Source of the DNA: Echiichthys vipera
Lineage: Eukaryota; Chordata; Actinopteri; Perciformes; Trachinidae
Length of the DNA: 64,000 bases
Direction of reading: 5' to 3'
Assembly: GCA_963691815.1 (NCBI GenBank)
Contig: OY829654.1
Span: 1,251,463-1,315,462, forward strand
Part shown: piece by piece, positions 23,818 through 36,081 of the stretch
Position numbering within the stretch: the first letter of the stretch is position 1
Layout: each line of letters begins with the position of its first letter
Program-made: the position numbers and the translations under genes
The notes under the pieces: model-generated
Seen by the model: the letters and a program-made list of their open reading frames with translations, nothing else
What the model was told of the DNA's origin: nothing
The model's database searches: none

Positions 23818-24420
23818 ATCTCCTCTCCAGCCTCTGATCCTGGATCAGGTCTCAGGGGCAGCAGCTCCAGCAGGGGACCCCAAACTTCCCTTTCCCGGGC
23901 CACATTAACCAGCTCTAACTGGGGGATCCTGAGGCGTTCCCAGGCCAGTGTGGAGATCTAATCTCTCCACCTGGTCCTGGGTCTTCCCCGAGGCCTCCTC
24001 CCAGCTGGACGTGCCTGGAACACCTCCCTAGGGAGGCGCCCAGGGTTCATCCTTACCAGGTGATCCTGAACCACCTCAACTGGCTCCTTTCAACGCAAAG
24101 GAGCAGCGGCTCTACTCCGAGTTCCTCACGGATGCTGAACTTCTCCCCCTCTCTCTAAGGGAGACTCCAGACCCCCTCCTGAGGAAACACAGTTCACACG
24201 CTTGGACCTGGACCTGGTTCTTTGGGTCCTGACCTGGACCTGGTTCTTTGGGTCCTGACCTGGACCTGGTTCTTTGGGTCCTGACCTGGACCTGGTTCTT
24301 TGGGTCCTGACCCAGCTTTCAGGACCACAGGTGAGGGTAGGAACCAGGACTGAGCGGTAGATCCAGAGCTTTGTCGGTGCGGTAGAGCGACTGCAGCTCC
24401 GTCCCCGCTGGAAAGAAGTT
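23818..24420 (-). mobile_element. LINE 3' end with ORF2 remnant and 26-bp repeat
   Basis: About 600 bp, the longest minus-strand copy; protein traces include KLWIYRSVLVPTLTCGPESW. A 26-bp unit (GACCTGGTTCTTTGGGTCCT core) is repeated four times at 24205-24310. Confidence 0.65.
24205..24310. repeat. 26-bp tandem repeat inside a LINE copy
   Basis: Four units around GACCTGGTTCTTTGGGTCCT. The same motif occurs twice in the LINE copy at 14767-14825. Confidence 0.85.
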
Positions 24421-24882
24421 ATCCGATCCAAAAGGCATCGGAGGACAGTTAGACTGAACGGACCAAATAATAGTTAGACCTGATCCAAAGACTGGGAAAC
24501 AGAGACAGGAGCACAGGAGCCATCCATTATCACCAATCACGCTTCACCAATTAGCAAGCGGCTGCAGTCAAAGCGAGCAGCGAACAACATATTTCTCAAA
24601 CTGCAAAGTTGACGCTCCATCTACGTTTTTTCCCCCTGTGCTGAATGAGCCCAACATGAGCTGAGAGCAACTCCGTTAGTTGCTAATTGCTGTCATGCGT
24701 CTGTCGCTGTTTGCTGCTGAGTGGGTTTCTAACCGGCACTGATGAGAGCGGTGTGTCTGAACCACACAGAGAAGAAGCAGGACACCAAATCAAACCAATG
24801 AGGGGGATAATGATGAGTGCAGCTTTGAGAAGTGCACCCTGATAGTTCACCTGGTAAAGCATAAAGACTCTGAGACGACTGA

Positions 24883-25436
24883 GGGAGCACTCCCACTGTG
24901 CCTCCGTCCCGTGCCCCAGCATGTGTCACGACTAAAGTCTTGTTCCTTTGACCAGTGTGAGTGCAACCGTACCACGTCTAGGAGCGGCACGCTGTCCGTC
25001 CACGGCCCGTTTGGGAGAGGTGGGCTTTAGTAAAGCACGTTTGCACGTGTACGAGCACGAGCGTGCACACGTGTACGAGCACGAGGCCTACGGCGGTTCT
25101 GAGGTCATTTCCTGTGCGCCTGTTGGGACGTAGAAAAAAGAAGGAGGGACCATGCGCGGACATTTCAAACAATGGCGGCGAAAGGTTCACGTTGGTGTGA
25201 TGCGGAGGTGGAGTGTTTACTGCAGATTTGGTCGATGAAAAGATTCTAAAACAGTCGACAAGACGCACAAAAACTCAGACGTCATCAATGCGTGTGACGT
25301 GTTACGGCGTGATGACGTATAGGCAGCAAGAAGCATTCTCCGAGGCCCAGGTAGTGTGAGAACAAACGGGCCTGGAGGGGGGGACAAGGACCCTAAAGCA
25401 CGGGGCACGGGACGGAGGCACAGTGGGAGTGCGCCC
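24883..25436 (+). mobile_element. Harbinger-like MITE with matching TGA target duplication (copy F)
   Basis: 554 bp, flanked by TGA at 24880-24882 and 25437-25439, the cleanest target-site duplication of the family here. A deletion of about 45 bp removes part of the Myb-derived segment, and the ATGGCGG start is retained with one change. Confidence 0.8.
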
Positions 25437-25527
25437 TGAGGTTCCTTAGCAGCAGCTGGGTTCAGCTCCTTACTCTAGTCTTATCAAGGAGAATGGTAAA
25501 TAAGGATTTTTCTGCTTTTATGAACGA

Positions 25528-25765
25528 TTAACAGAGAAATCCAGGAGAGTCGCTAACAGCCGGACGTGGCTAACAGTGGTTAGCTCGGGGCAGCACGGTG
25601 AAGGCATTCAAAGGTCTTTTTTAACCACTTATGCTGCTGAAAATAACAGCAAACCTCTGCAGCAGCATGAGAAGAGTCCCTACACACACAACAAAGCAGC
25701 AATGGGCTCCTTCCACTGTAATGGACTTTACTATGAGAGGAGCTGGTACAGGGGCCAGTAGGTAA
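25528..25765 (+). mobile_element. Palindromic dispersed repeat family, copy
   Basis: Near-identical to 18247-18500. It ends at CCAGTAGGTAAG and abuts a short MITE-end-like GGGCGCACTCCCAC at 25767. Confidence 0.65.
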
Positions 25766-25921
25766 GGGCGCACTCCCACATGTTGCAGCGTCTCCTCCAC
25801 TCGCCTGTAATCAACGAGCTAAAGACGTAAAGGATCAAATAAAAACAGCAAAATGAACTTTTATCAAATCTGGAGAAAACTCTGAGGAACGGAAGCTTTT
25901 CAAACAAGTCGTGGGCAGAGA

Positions 25922-27458
<1,537 letters not shown>

Positions 27459-27761
27459 CGTCCCCTCCTCTCTCTCTTTTCATTTTCATAAATCATGTTT
27501 GTTGTCGTGCACTCAAAGGAAAATCCATCACTCTGCTGTTTGTTTATTCCTCTTAAGAAGGATTTGAACTCTTAATTTAGCTGTTTACAAAAACACAGTC
27601 ACGTTACACTTATATATATATATATAATGTGACTTAAAGAGCAGACTTTAAACCCTTATTCCTTTGTTATTTCCCTAACAAATAAGCAGGTATATGGTCT
27701 CTATGTTTGCATGTGGAAAGTGCTGCTGTGTGCCCACAACATGCAGTGAGAGTCTCAGTTA

Positions 27762-28353
27762 GGGCGCCCTCCCACTGTGCCTCCGTCCCGTGCCCCGTGC
27801 TTTAGGGTCCTTGTCCCCCCCTCCAGGCCCGTTTGTACTCACACTACCTGGGCCTCGGAGAATGCTTCTTGCTGCCTATACGTCATCACGCCGTAACACG
27901 TCACACGCATTGATGACGTCATGGCGATGCGTGGCTTTGTTTCCAGATCTTTCCGTAGACCTCGGAGTTTTTGTGCGTCTTGTCGACTGTTTTTGAATCT
28001 TTTCATCGACCAAATCTGCAGTAAACACTCCACCTCCGCATCACACCAACGTGAACCTTTCACCGCCATTGTTTGAAATGTCCGCGCATGGTCCCTCCTT
28101 CTTTTTTCTACGTCCCAACAGGCGCACAGGAAATGACCTCAGAACCGCCGTAGGCCTCGTGCTCGTACACGTGCGCACGCTCGTGCTCGTACACGTGCAA
28201 ACGTGCTTTACTAAAGCCCACCTCTCCCAAACGGGCAGTGGACGGCAAGCGTGCCGCTCCTAGACGCGGTACGGTTGCACTCACACTGGTCAAACGCACT
28301 AGGCCTGACCCGAAAAAACGGTTTTGGCGCGGTGCGGAAGGACAGTGTGAGTG
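27762..28353 (-). mobile_element. Harbinger-like MITE, right end degraded (copy H)
   Basis: Starts after TTA with GGGCGCCCTCCC. The distal end is altered (GGACAGTGTGAGTGTCTCAG), and a tRNA-derived SINE follows at 28388. The Myb/SANT frame is readable on the minus strand from 28069. Confidence 0.7.
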
Positions 28354-28387
28354 TCTCAGTGAGAGTAAAACAGGCGGAAGCCACTGT

Positions 28388-28625
28388 GTTTCGGGGCAAC
28401 TGTGGCTCAGTGGTAGAGGGGGTTCGATCCCCACCTCCCCCGGTCCACATTTCAAAGTGTCCTTGGGCAAGACGCTGAACCCTGAACTGCTCCCCGTGCT
28501 GCGCATGGACGTGTGGAAGTAGTGTGAATGGTTAGATTATACAGTCTGTCGATGTGTGACTGTGCGATTGTGACAAACACTGTGAACGCGCCCTGAGAAG
28601 TCAGAAGACTGGAAGGTTCATCTGT
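28388..28625 (+). mobile_element. tRNA-derived SINE
   Basis: A-box-like TGGCTCAGTGGTAGAG and B-box-like GGTTCGATCCCC, then the conserved body GTGTCCTTGGGCAAGA and a tail around ACTGTGAACGCGCCCTGAG. Inserted beside MITE copy H. Confidence 0.7.
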
Positions 28626-28940
28626 TGACCCAGAGCTGTAACTCAGCTGCCGAGGGGAGCAGGAGCTGAAACTGTGGAGTTCTCCCACATTTGTTGTGAC
28701 GTCACAGCGACCTCTTGTGGCAGCGTCCCCCTCTTTAGGTCATGTGGTGCGGACCCTTGTTCCTCTGTGTTCATGCTGTTGTTTTGACCGGTGAAGCTGA
28801 GCTGCTGAGTTAACAGATGTGATGTGATTTCACCTTATGTTGAACATTATAAGCATGTTCGTGTATGCGGATTAAGCAGTAGGTAACACGTCCGTGTCGT
28901 TAATATTGTGGTTTTGTTTCTTTTGTGTAATTTCAGTTGA

Positions 28941-28982
28941 TTACCTGGCGAACGCCACGGTGGTTAAACACCACTCAGGTTG
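28941..28982 (+). CDS. Possible 42-bp micro-exon, unidentified
   Basis: A good acceptor with a long pyrimidine tract (TTTCTTTTGTGTAATTTCAG) precedes a short open stretch reading DYLANATVVKHHS, followed by CAG|GTTGG, a weak donor. It sits among ordinary intron-like sequence upstream of pex10. No gene is recognised. Confidence 0.2.
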
Positions 28983-29549
28983 GTGTTTTTTACTTTCTGA
29001 TCAGAATTTTGTTTGTTTCATCTCAGAATGAATCGTTTCCATTGGTTGTCTACGATGTTCAGTGCTAATCCTTTCCAATTCCATTTGTTTCACCCAAAGG
29101 AACCTTTTGCCGTCCCCATTTCCTTCTGCTGACTAAATGAACGCACACACACACACACACAGCAGCCACGGCGGCGGGGAGGTTGCATTGTTGCACCTCT
29201 CAGGTCTTTATCCCGGCGAGGTGCTGGGTTTCCGTTATCTTCCATCCTCCGTGACTGAGCTTCAAAACCAACACCCTGCTGAAAAAACACGCCTCCACAA
29301 AGGAACAGAGACACGGCTTTACCCATCAAACCGCACTCACGAGCGCCGCTGCCAAGGTTGGGTGCTACGGCCCGCAGCGTGGCACAGTGTGTGCGGCGTG
29401 TTCATCACACACACACGCACACACACACACGCGCACACAGGGAGTTGTGGATTGTATTTCAGGTAAAGTTGAGTTAAACAGGACGACGAAAATAGTGAAA
29501 ATATATTCTCACTGCTCACAACCCTCAGAGAGAGAGGAGCGGGTCGTCC

Positions 29550-29772
29550 TCCATTCGAGAGATTGGTGGTTCGATCCCTGGTCTGCGTGCCAAAGTGTCC
29601 TTGGGCAAGACACTGAACCCTGAATTGCTCCCTGTGCTGCACATGGGTGTGTGCATGCTTAGATTAGATTAGATTAGATTAGATGGTCTGTAGATGTCCA
29701 TCATCAGTGTGAATGTGACAAACACTGTGACAGCGCCTTGAGTCGTCAGCGGACTAGAGTCTGTTTACCGTT
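29550..29772 (+). mobile_element. tRNA-derived SINE, second copy
   Basis: B-box GGTTCGATCCC, body GTGTCCTTGGGCAAGACAC, and a short AGATT repeat at 29660-29683. The head is less well kept than in 28388-28625. Confidence 0.65.
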
Positions 29773-30586
29773 TACCAACGTGTGACAGTGAAAGAAAACC
29801 ATCAGGAGCTTCGACCCCGTCACCGTTTCCCCTCATCACTGACTTTCTGCAGCAGGAGTGAAGCTGCTTTGGAAGCTCTGTGACTCAGCAAACATCCACA
29901 GCTGATCACTTCCTTTCTTACCTACTCACGGTCTCCTCAACGTCACCAGACTGATCTGAGAGTGAAACACAACAGGGCTCAGAGATCAGGACGGAGTCAG
30001 GAGGCGAGTTCGATCCACCCGCACTACCTGTTGCGATCGCTGGTTGATTGCGATCTACGTAATGGTCGACCTGGTAAATGGTCTCCAACCACTTAAAGAT
30101 AAAACATGAACGTGGTCGGTCAGCGCTCGCCTTAAATCCTTTTAGTTAAGACTCAAGTTTGATGCTGTCACAGAGTCATTTCAGCCGTAAATGTCTCAGT
30201 TTTAACAGCCACATTAAGATGATTACTTAGTCTCCGTACTCCAATCAAGAGCTGAGTCCAAACAAGGCCGAGACAAACGTGCGGGTCGAGCTGCGTCTCA
30301 CAGCTGCAGCTGATCGAGAACACGGCTGCTGCTGCACACACCAATCAAAGACTCTGCCATTGACTTCTGTGATCTGTTCTAGGTCACAGATGTTTCCTCA
30401 TGATGCGTCACTGAAGAGTGAACGTGTGAGGACAGGACAGACGTGGGCTGAGCAACTTTCTTTCTTTTGTTTTTGATTCTTCAGGGCCTGTCGGGGCTTT
30501 GGATGCATGTGCACGATCTGTGCCCTGCAGTAGGGGCAGGACTGGATCTGTGATCTGCCCTCTCCGTGCATGATGTAACTTTAGAG

Positions 30587-30670
30587 CAGGGGTGTCAAAC
30601 TCAGGTCCGTGGGCCAAATCTGGCCCCTAAGATCAGATCCAGGTTCTGTGAGAGCTGGTCCGCGAGTCTA
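30587..30670 (+). mobile_element. hAT-like terminal fragment
   Basis: CAGGGGTGTCAAACTCAGGT followed by GGGCCAAATCTGGCCCC, a well-known vertebrate hAT terminus. Only about 80 bp remain. Confidence 0.5.
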
Positions 30671-30907
30671 AAGCACACACACGTCTACTTTTCTGTTCAC
30701 ACACATGAGCATCCATGCTACCAGTCTCTGCAGACACACTGAATCCACCCCTCCCCAAAAACGCCCCAAAGAAAGATGGAGGACAGGATCTTTCAGCAGA
30801 TGATCTGTGTGTGAAGGTAAAGAGCTGTTTGTCACCGTGGCTGTGACCAAAGAATCAAACAGAAGAAACACCACGACAAGAACAAGGAGCTGCACTGGAA
30901 AGGGTCG

Positions 30908-31168
30908 TGACGTAACACCCTTTCAAAATAAGATTTCCGGTCCGAGCCTCTTGTTTCTCCTCAGTGTCGTGTTTCCTGTTGTTTGAACAGATCTGAGTTT
31001 TTAAAAAAACAACGTAATTGTCATTTTTTCTTCTTTCTCATGGATGAAAAAGAGTCAAACTGACCACAGAGCTGATCCTGTTTGTTCACATGCTCGGACG
31101 ATGTGTCTGTTTTATTCATACGGAGCGTTTGGACCCGGAAATCTTATTTTGAAAGGGTGTTAGGTCAC
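30908..31168. mobile_element. MITE with TAACACCCTTTCAAAATAAG inverted ends
   Basis: About 260 bp. The two ends are near-perfect inverted repeats of about 28 bp (ending in CCGG), with the interior AT-rich and non-coding. The family is not named; related pieces are at 52427-52520 and 54727-54915. Confidence 0.65.
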
Positions 31169-31730
31169 ACTGAACAGACAGAAACAAACTCCTCTGCAGA
31201 GACATGAGGCTTCGCTCCACACCAACACCAACACCCACACCCACAGACGTTTGACAGTCAAAGACAAGTCCTCTCACGGCTTGTTCCAGGTCAGATGTGG
31301 ATCCTTTCTCTGTGGTCAACGGGTCGATCCCGAACATGTGACCACTGTGTCCGAAAAGGTCAGAGCGACTCGCGACCACATGCACGAGATGAAAAGCAGG
31401 AAATGATGTGGTAGAGAGAATAAAGTGAGGTGACGTGTCTCCCAGACTGAGAGAGGCGGTGGGGTAAAGGGGCCTCGGTTAATCACACGTGTCTGGTCCT
31501 CACGTCTCACTGTCGGTGACGTTTACCCGGTTTGAACCTGCTGTCACTTCCACCTGGACGTGCTGCGGTGGAGATTACACACTGACACTTTAATCACTGT
31601 TCCCACTCCTCAGCGTTCGACACGGGACGGAGTTTATAATGAGATGACTTCACAGTTCACACACGCTGTCACTCACTAGTGTTTCAGCTGATGGCAGTTT
31701 AAACTTCATAGAAATCCAAAATACCTTCTG

Positions 31731-31931
31731 AACACACACACACGCACACACACACACACACACGCACACGCACACGCACACGCACACACACACTTACCCT
31801 CCCCACACCAATTTAGACTTGGCTGTGCGCGGAACTATATACGCGGCGTGTAACGGTTTCCTGGGGAAGCCTTTTGCCTGCACACCCTGAAGACAACACA
31901 CTGGTGAGTACACAACACTCTTGATTTATTC

Positions 31932-31961
<30 letters not shown>
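31731..31961. repeat. CA repeats with CG steps
   Basis: CA/CGCA at 31731-31792 and pure CA at 31936-31961. Confidence 0.9.
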
Positions 31962-31965
<4 letters not shown>

Positions 31966-33599
31966 ACGCATTCTTAGCTTCTCAATTAAGCAGCTAACAC
32001 ATTTCATCTGCACGTTTAACCCCATGTCCCTGTGCTCCAGTGTGAACTGCGCGGCCCACACAGCCAACCCCAAGACCCAACAACATTCAATACATATGGT
32101 GACCATTTCAATACAAGTGTACAAAAAGCAATGTGTTAAAATGTGTTGTGCAAATCTCCAATAAAGTGCTGTTGCTCTTCTTAAAGTGCATCTGTAATCA
32201 CACCTGGTGCCGATGTGCTCTTCGTCACAGTGATGTTTGTGTGTTCTCCTCATCCTGACGTTCTCCTGTTGCCTCTAAGAGTCACATCCGCTCAGACATG
32301 GACACTATAACGCACCTGATGCGTCTGCTGTGGTGGTGAAACAGCCGTGCTGCTGGGAACCTTTAACCTGAACCCACGGGTGCTTTGTGTCAGGGAGGAG
32401 ATTTACCTTCCTCTCTGATCAGAATCAGCTTCACGGGGACGTTCTGACACAAACAGAGATCCAATTCAAACGTGTTCATCACAACGTGCAGCAGCCGGCT
32501 GTTATCAGCCTTTCAGATCCTGTCTGAGCTTGTGCCTCGAAACCAGTCTAGCAAACAAACAGTGCAGTCTAACGTCACACGGTGCACGCTGCAGGTCAAA
32601 CGTGAGTCTTACCTGTCGACGTCCCTGACTCTCCCTGTGTGCTCGTCAAGTCCGAGCAGCAAAGTGCTTCCAAGCCCATCCAGCTTCCATCTGCAACAGG
32701 TAACAAGCAGCTCCCAGCTCACAGGGAGGAGAGAACGGAAAACCCCAGCTCCTCCCCTCACCCGGAGCAAAGTTCAACTTCCTGGTGTGCAGGAGAGTGG
32801 GACAGACCGTGGCTCCAAGTGCAAAGACAAGTGGCTGTAAAAGGATAGGAGTGGGCCTGATAATGGGACGTGCTCCGCCGTGGTTACAGTACACCAGGCT
32901 GGCTCAGGGAGCAGCAGCGAGGACACAAAGAAACCGGTTCTGCAGCTTTGCGGGCAGATCCCAGCAGAGCCGCCTGCCTGAGCTCTGCATGAAAGGGTGA
33001 ATGAATGGATGTGCTCAGAGCGCCGTGTAGCAACTTGCACAGTGGGTCATTATATCGGCTGTGTTTGTTGCAACATTGGAGACTTTAGAGGTGCAGTTAA
33101 AGGTATAAATCAGGGCTGTTCAGTTCATTTGAGGCCGGTTGACGAAAATGAACGGCTAATGGATATTGTGAAACACTACAGTGACACAGGAGTGCAGATA
33201 TTGTCTTTATTCTATCAATGTAAACAGTATAAAAGGCCTCAAAGTGCAACAACTTTGTCAAAAACAATCCTTATTAATGAACAAACCTGTGAATCAGAGG
33301 TTTACACTCAGTTATTGGACTAAAGGAAAGTTTGAGGCTCTTCTCCTTTACTTTAGTGTTTTATTTACATGATCCTTTATTCTTCTGCTCTTCTACACAT
33401 CAGTGAAATATTCTACTTTTTACTGCACTGCATTTATCTGATGACTTCAGTTACTCGTTACCTTCCCAGGCTGACGAGTTCTTATGAAACATGAGTTTAT
33501 TCATCAGAAACTGACACACATGAACGTAACGTAAATGCAGAGGATTTGTTTTTTAGAAGGACAGACAGGAAATAGGGTGAGAGAGAGAGAGAGAGAGGG

Positions 33600-33675
33600 G
33601 GAGATGCAGCAAAGGGCCGCAGGTTGGAGTCGAACCCCGGCCCGCTGCCTCGAGGACCTTCGGCCTCTTTACATG
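33600..33675 (+). mobile_element. Short tRNA-like SINE remnant
   Basis: GATGCAGCAAAGGGCCGCAG followed by GGAGTCGAACCCCGG, a common fish repeat head; about 75 bp only. Confidence 0.45.
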
Positions 33676-34070
33676 AGCAGTTTTGACAGTTCAGTGGGAA
33701 GGTGATGTTGAAGTTTGCATGATTTTTCTTTAAATGCCTGATCAACTTCTGCTCTTCACACTCAGAAGTGGCTGCAGAGTAAACTCTAAAACTTAAACTT
33801 CTCTGTCCGTTCTCTGGTGAACCGACGCTTTTCTGTGTCGACCTTTAGTTTTTTCAGGGTAGAAAGAGACACTGATGTGATTTAACCACAGAAACGACTG
33901 AAAACAACAGCAGAGAGGAGCTTAACGAGCTGCTGCCAAGAGGATTCAGAAACCCACGAAGAAGAGCGGAGCAGGGGCGTGCGGAGCGTTGTGGTGGCGT
34001 CTACAGGGAGCACGTGGAGCAATTTTGACTGCACCTGCCCACAACAGGCCCAACCCATCCCCTCCACCAG

Positions 34071-34072
<2 letters not shown>

Positions 34073-34138
<66 letters not shown>

Positions 34139-34168
34139 GCGTGTGCGTGTGCGTGTGTGTGTGTGTCC
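34073..34168. repeat. GT microsatellite with GCGTGT block
   Basis: About 30 GT units then alternating GCGT. Confidence 0.95.
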
Positions 34169-34463
34169 ACTCACCTGCAGCACGAGTTGATGAGTTTGAA
34201 CTCAATGGGCCGGTCATGAACATCACACGGCAGCGGAGGGCGGTCTGCCGGCTGCTTTACTTGAGCTTATTGGCCACAGGCTGACGGGGAAATCTCCCGG
34301 TGGTCCCGATGGCCGCTCCGCCCCGGCTCCCAGCGCACCGGTATCTGACACTCAGAGGCAGTTGAGCTCAGATACGACAGAGGACAGAGGCCAGGAACGA
34401 CGCTCTCACACAGGCTTCTGCACAAAGGGACAGGAAATATGAATCAAATAGCTCTGGAATACA

Positions 34464-34711
34464 ACATGGAGGTGGATGCTGGAGGTGGATGATGGAGGAG
34501 GATGGAGGTGGAGGATGGAGGTGGGTGATGGAGGTGGGTGATGGAGGTGGATGATGGAGGAGGATGCTGGAGGTGAATGATGGAGGAGGATGCTGGAGGT
34601 GGATGATGGAGGAGGATGCTGGAGGTGAATGATGGAGGTGGATGATGGAGGTGGAGGATGGAGGAGGATGATGGAGGTGGATGATGGAGGAGGATGGAGG
34701 TGGAGGATGAA
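34464..34711. repeat. GGAGGTGGATGAT-type purine/G-rich minisatellite
   Basis: About 250 bp of units such as GATGGAGGTGGAT and GATGGAGGAGGAT, with G runs mostly of two. Confidence 0.9.
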
Positions 34712-35364
34712 GGAGCAGACCAGAGAAGTGGGTAAAGGAGCCACTCAGTGTCCAGAGGAGAGGGTTCTGCCCATGCAGGAGTCCAAACTGCCAAAAGAGC
34801 CACAGAAGTTAATGCGGTCGTAGATTTGTGAAAGTTAAAGCAACATTAAAGAAAGAAGTAATAAAAAAAGTGTCACGTTAGACGGGACAGAAGAAGTGAT
34901 TATAAAATACAACATTAAAGAAAGAAGATATAAAACTGTGTCACGTTAGGTGGGACAGAAGAAGTGATTATGAAATACAACAGAATGTGAGAGCACGTGG
35001 TGTTCAAAGGAACAACGGAAGGGAGGAAACATGCTGACACACAGGGTCAAACTTTATCTCTAATAGGAAAGGTGGAACGGGTGCGTGTGAATGTGGACAA
35101 ACAGAAAGTGAAGAACGTGTGATGATGGAGTGAGAGAGATACACGGAGGAGAGGAGGAGCAGGAAGAGTGTGCATCTCAAAGGAATGATGTCGTTATCAT
35201 GAGAATACAGAGGAAATAAAAAGTGCAATGTATGACCCTTTAGGGCTTCCGTAGTGTGTTTGTGATAGATTAAAAAAATAAATAAAAATTTGATCCAAAA
35301 AAAAACAAAACCTTTTTTTTAATAAAATGACTGTGATGTAATACCGCCTCCGGCCAGGAGGTGT

Positions 35365-35505
<141 letters not shown>

Positions 35506-35672
35506 TTTACAGTACGTTAGCGTGTGTAGCTAGCTGTGTGTAGGCTGCAGGCTAACGCTAGCGCTAACGCTAGCGCTCACGCTAGTGCTCACGCTAGTGC
35601 TCACGCTAGTGCTCACGCTAGTGCTCACGCTAGTGCTCACGCTAGCGCTGTCACACAGGCTCGGTTGCCGTG
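35506..35672 (+). promoter_or_regulatory. pex10: pex10 proximal upstream region with 12-bp GCTAGTGCTCAC repeats
   Basis: Between the long GT tract and the start codon lie about seven tandem copies of a 12-bp unit (GCTAGTGCTCAC and variants containing GCTAGC), from roughly 35549 to 35650. No TATA box is evident. The 5'UTR must lie in or next to this repeat, so it may be copy-number variable. The promoter role is inferred from position only. Confidence 0.4.
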
Positions 35673-36042
35673 ATGCCGCTCGCTCCGGCGGACCCGGCCC
35701 AGCTGGTCCGGTCCGGTCAGAAGGACGAACATTACCGAAGCTTCCTGAGGAACAACGCCAACGAAGCCTTTCAGACTCTCGCCGGTGAGTTTGTTCATAT
35801 TCACTGAACTCTCCAGAACTTCTTTAAGCTAACGTTAGCTTATCTAAACAAGCTAACGTTAGCTTATCTAAACAAGCTAACGTTAGCTTATTTAAACAAG
35901 CTAACGTTAGCTTATTTAAACAAGCTAACGTTAGCTCATTTAAACGAGTTAGGGCAGTTTCTCTGCTCAGTCTGAAGATTTACTGTTTACTGAACATGTG
36001 GGACATTTTCCAGCCCTTACATTATATACAACCATCAGTATA

Positions 36043-36081
<39 letters not shown>

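Larger units (their letters stand above)
29773..34072. other. Spacer upstream of pex10, mostly unassigned
   Basis: Apart from the hAT scrap, the TAACACCC MITE, CA repeats and a SINE remnant listed separately, no exon with good splice sites and recognisable protein was found. A frame at 32472-32840 is open for 122 codons but has no known match. Confidence 0.45.

Noticed and set aside
25767..25790. Additional MITE copy G
   Set aside because: Only about 20 bp match the family end; too little to call.
28388..28460. Functional tRNA gene
   Set aside because: A and B boxes are present but the fold is not complete and a SINE body follows.
32472..32840. 122-codon frame as a gene
   Set aside because: No homology seen and composition not distinctive; kept only as a note in the spacer entry.
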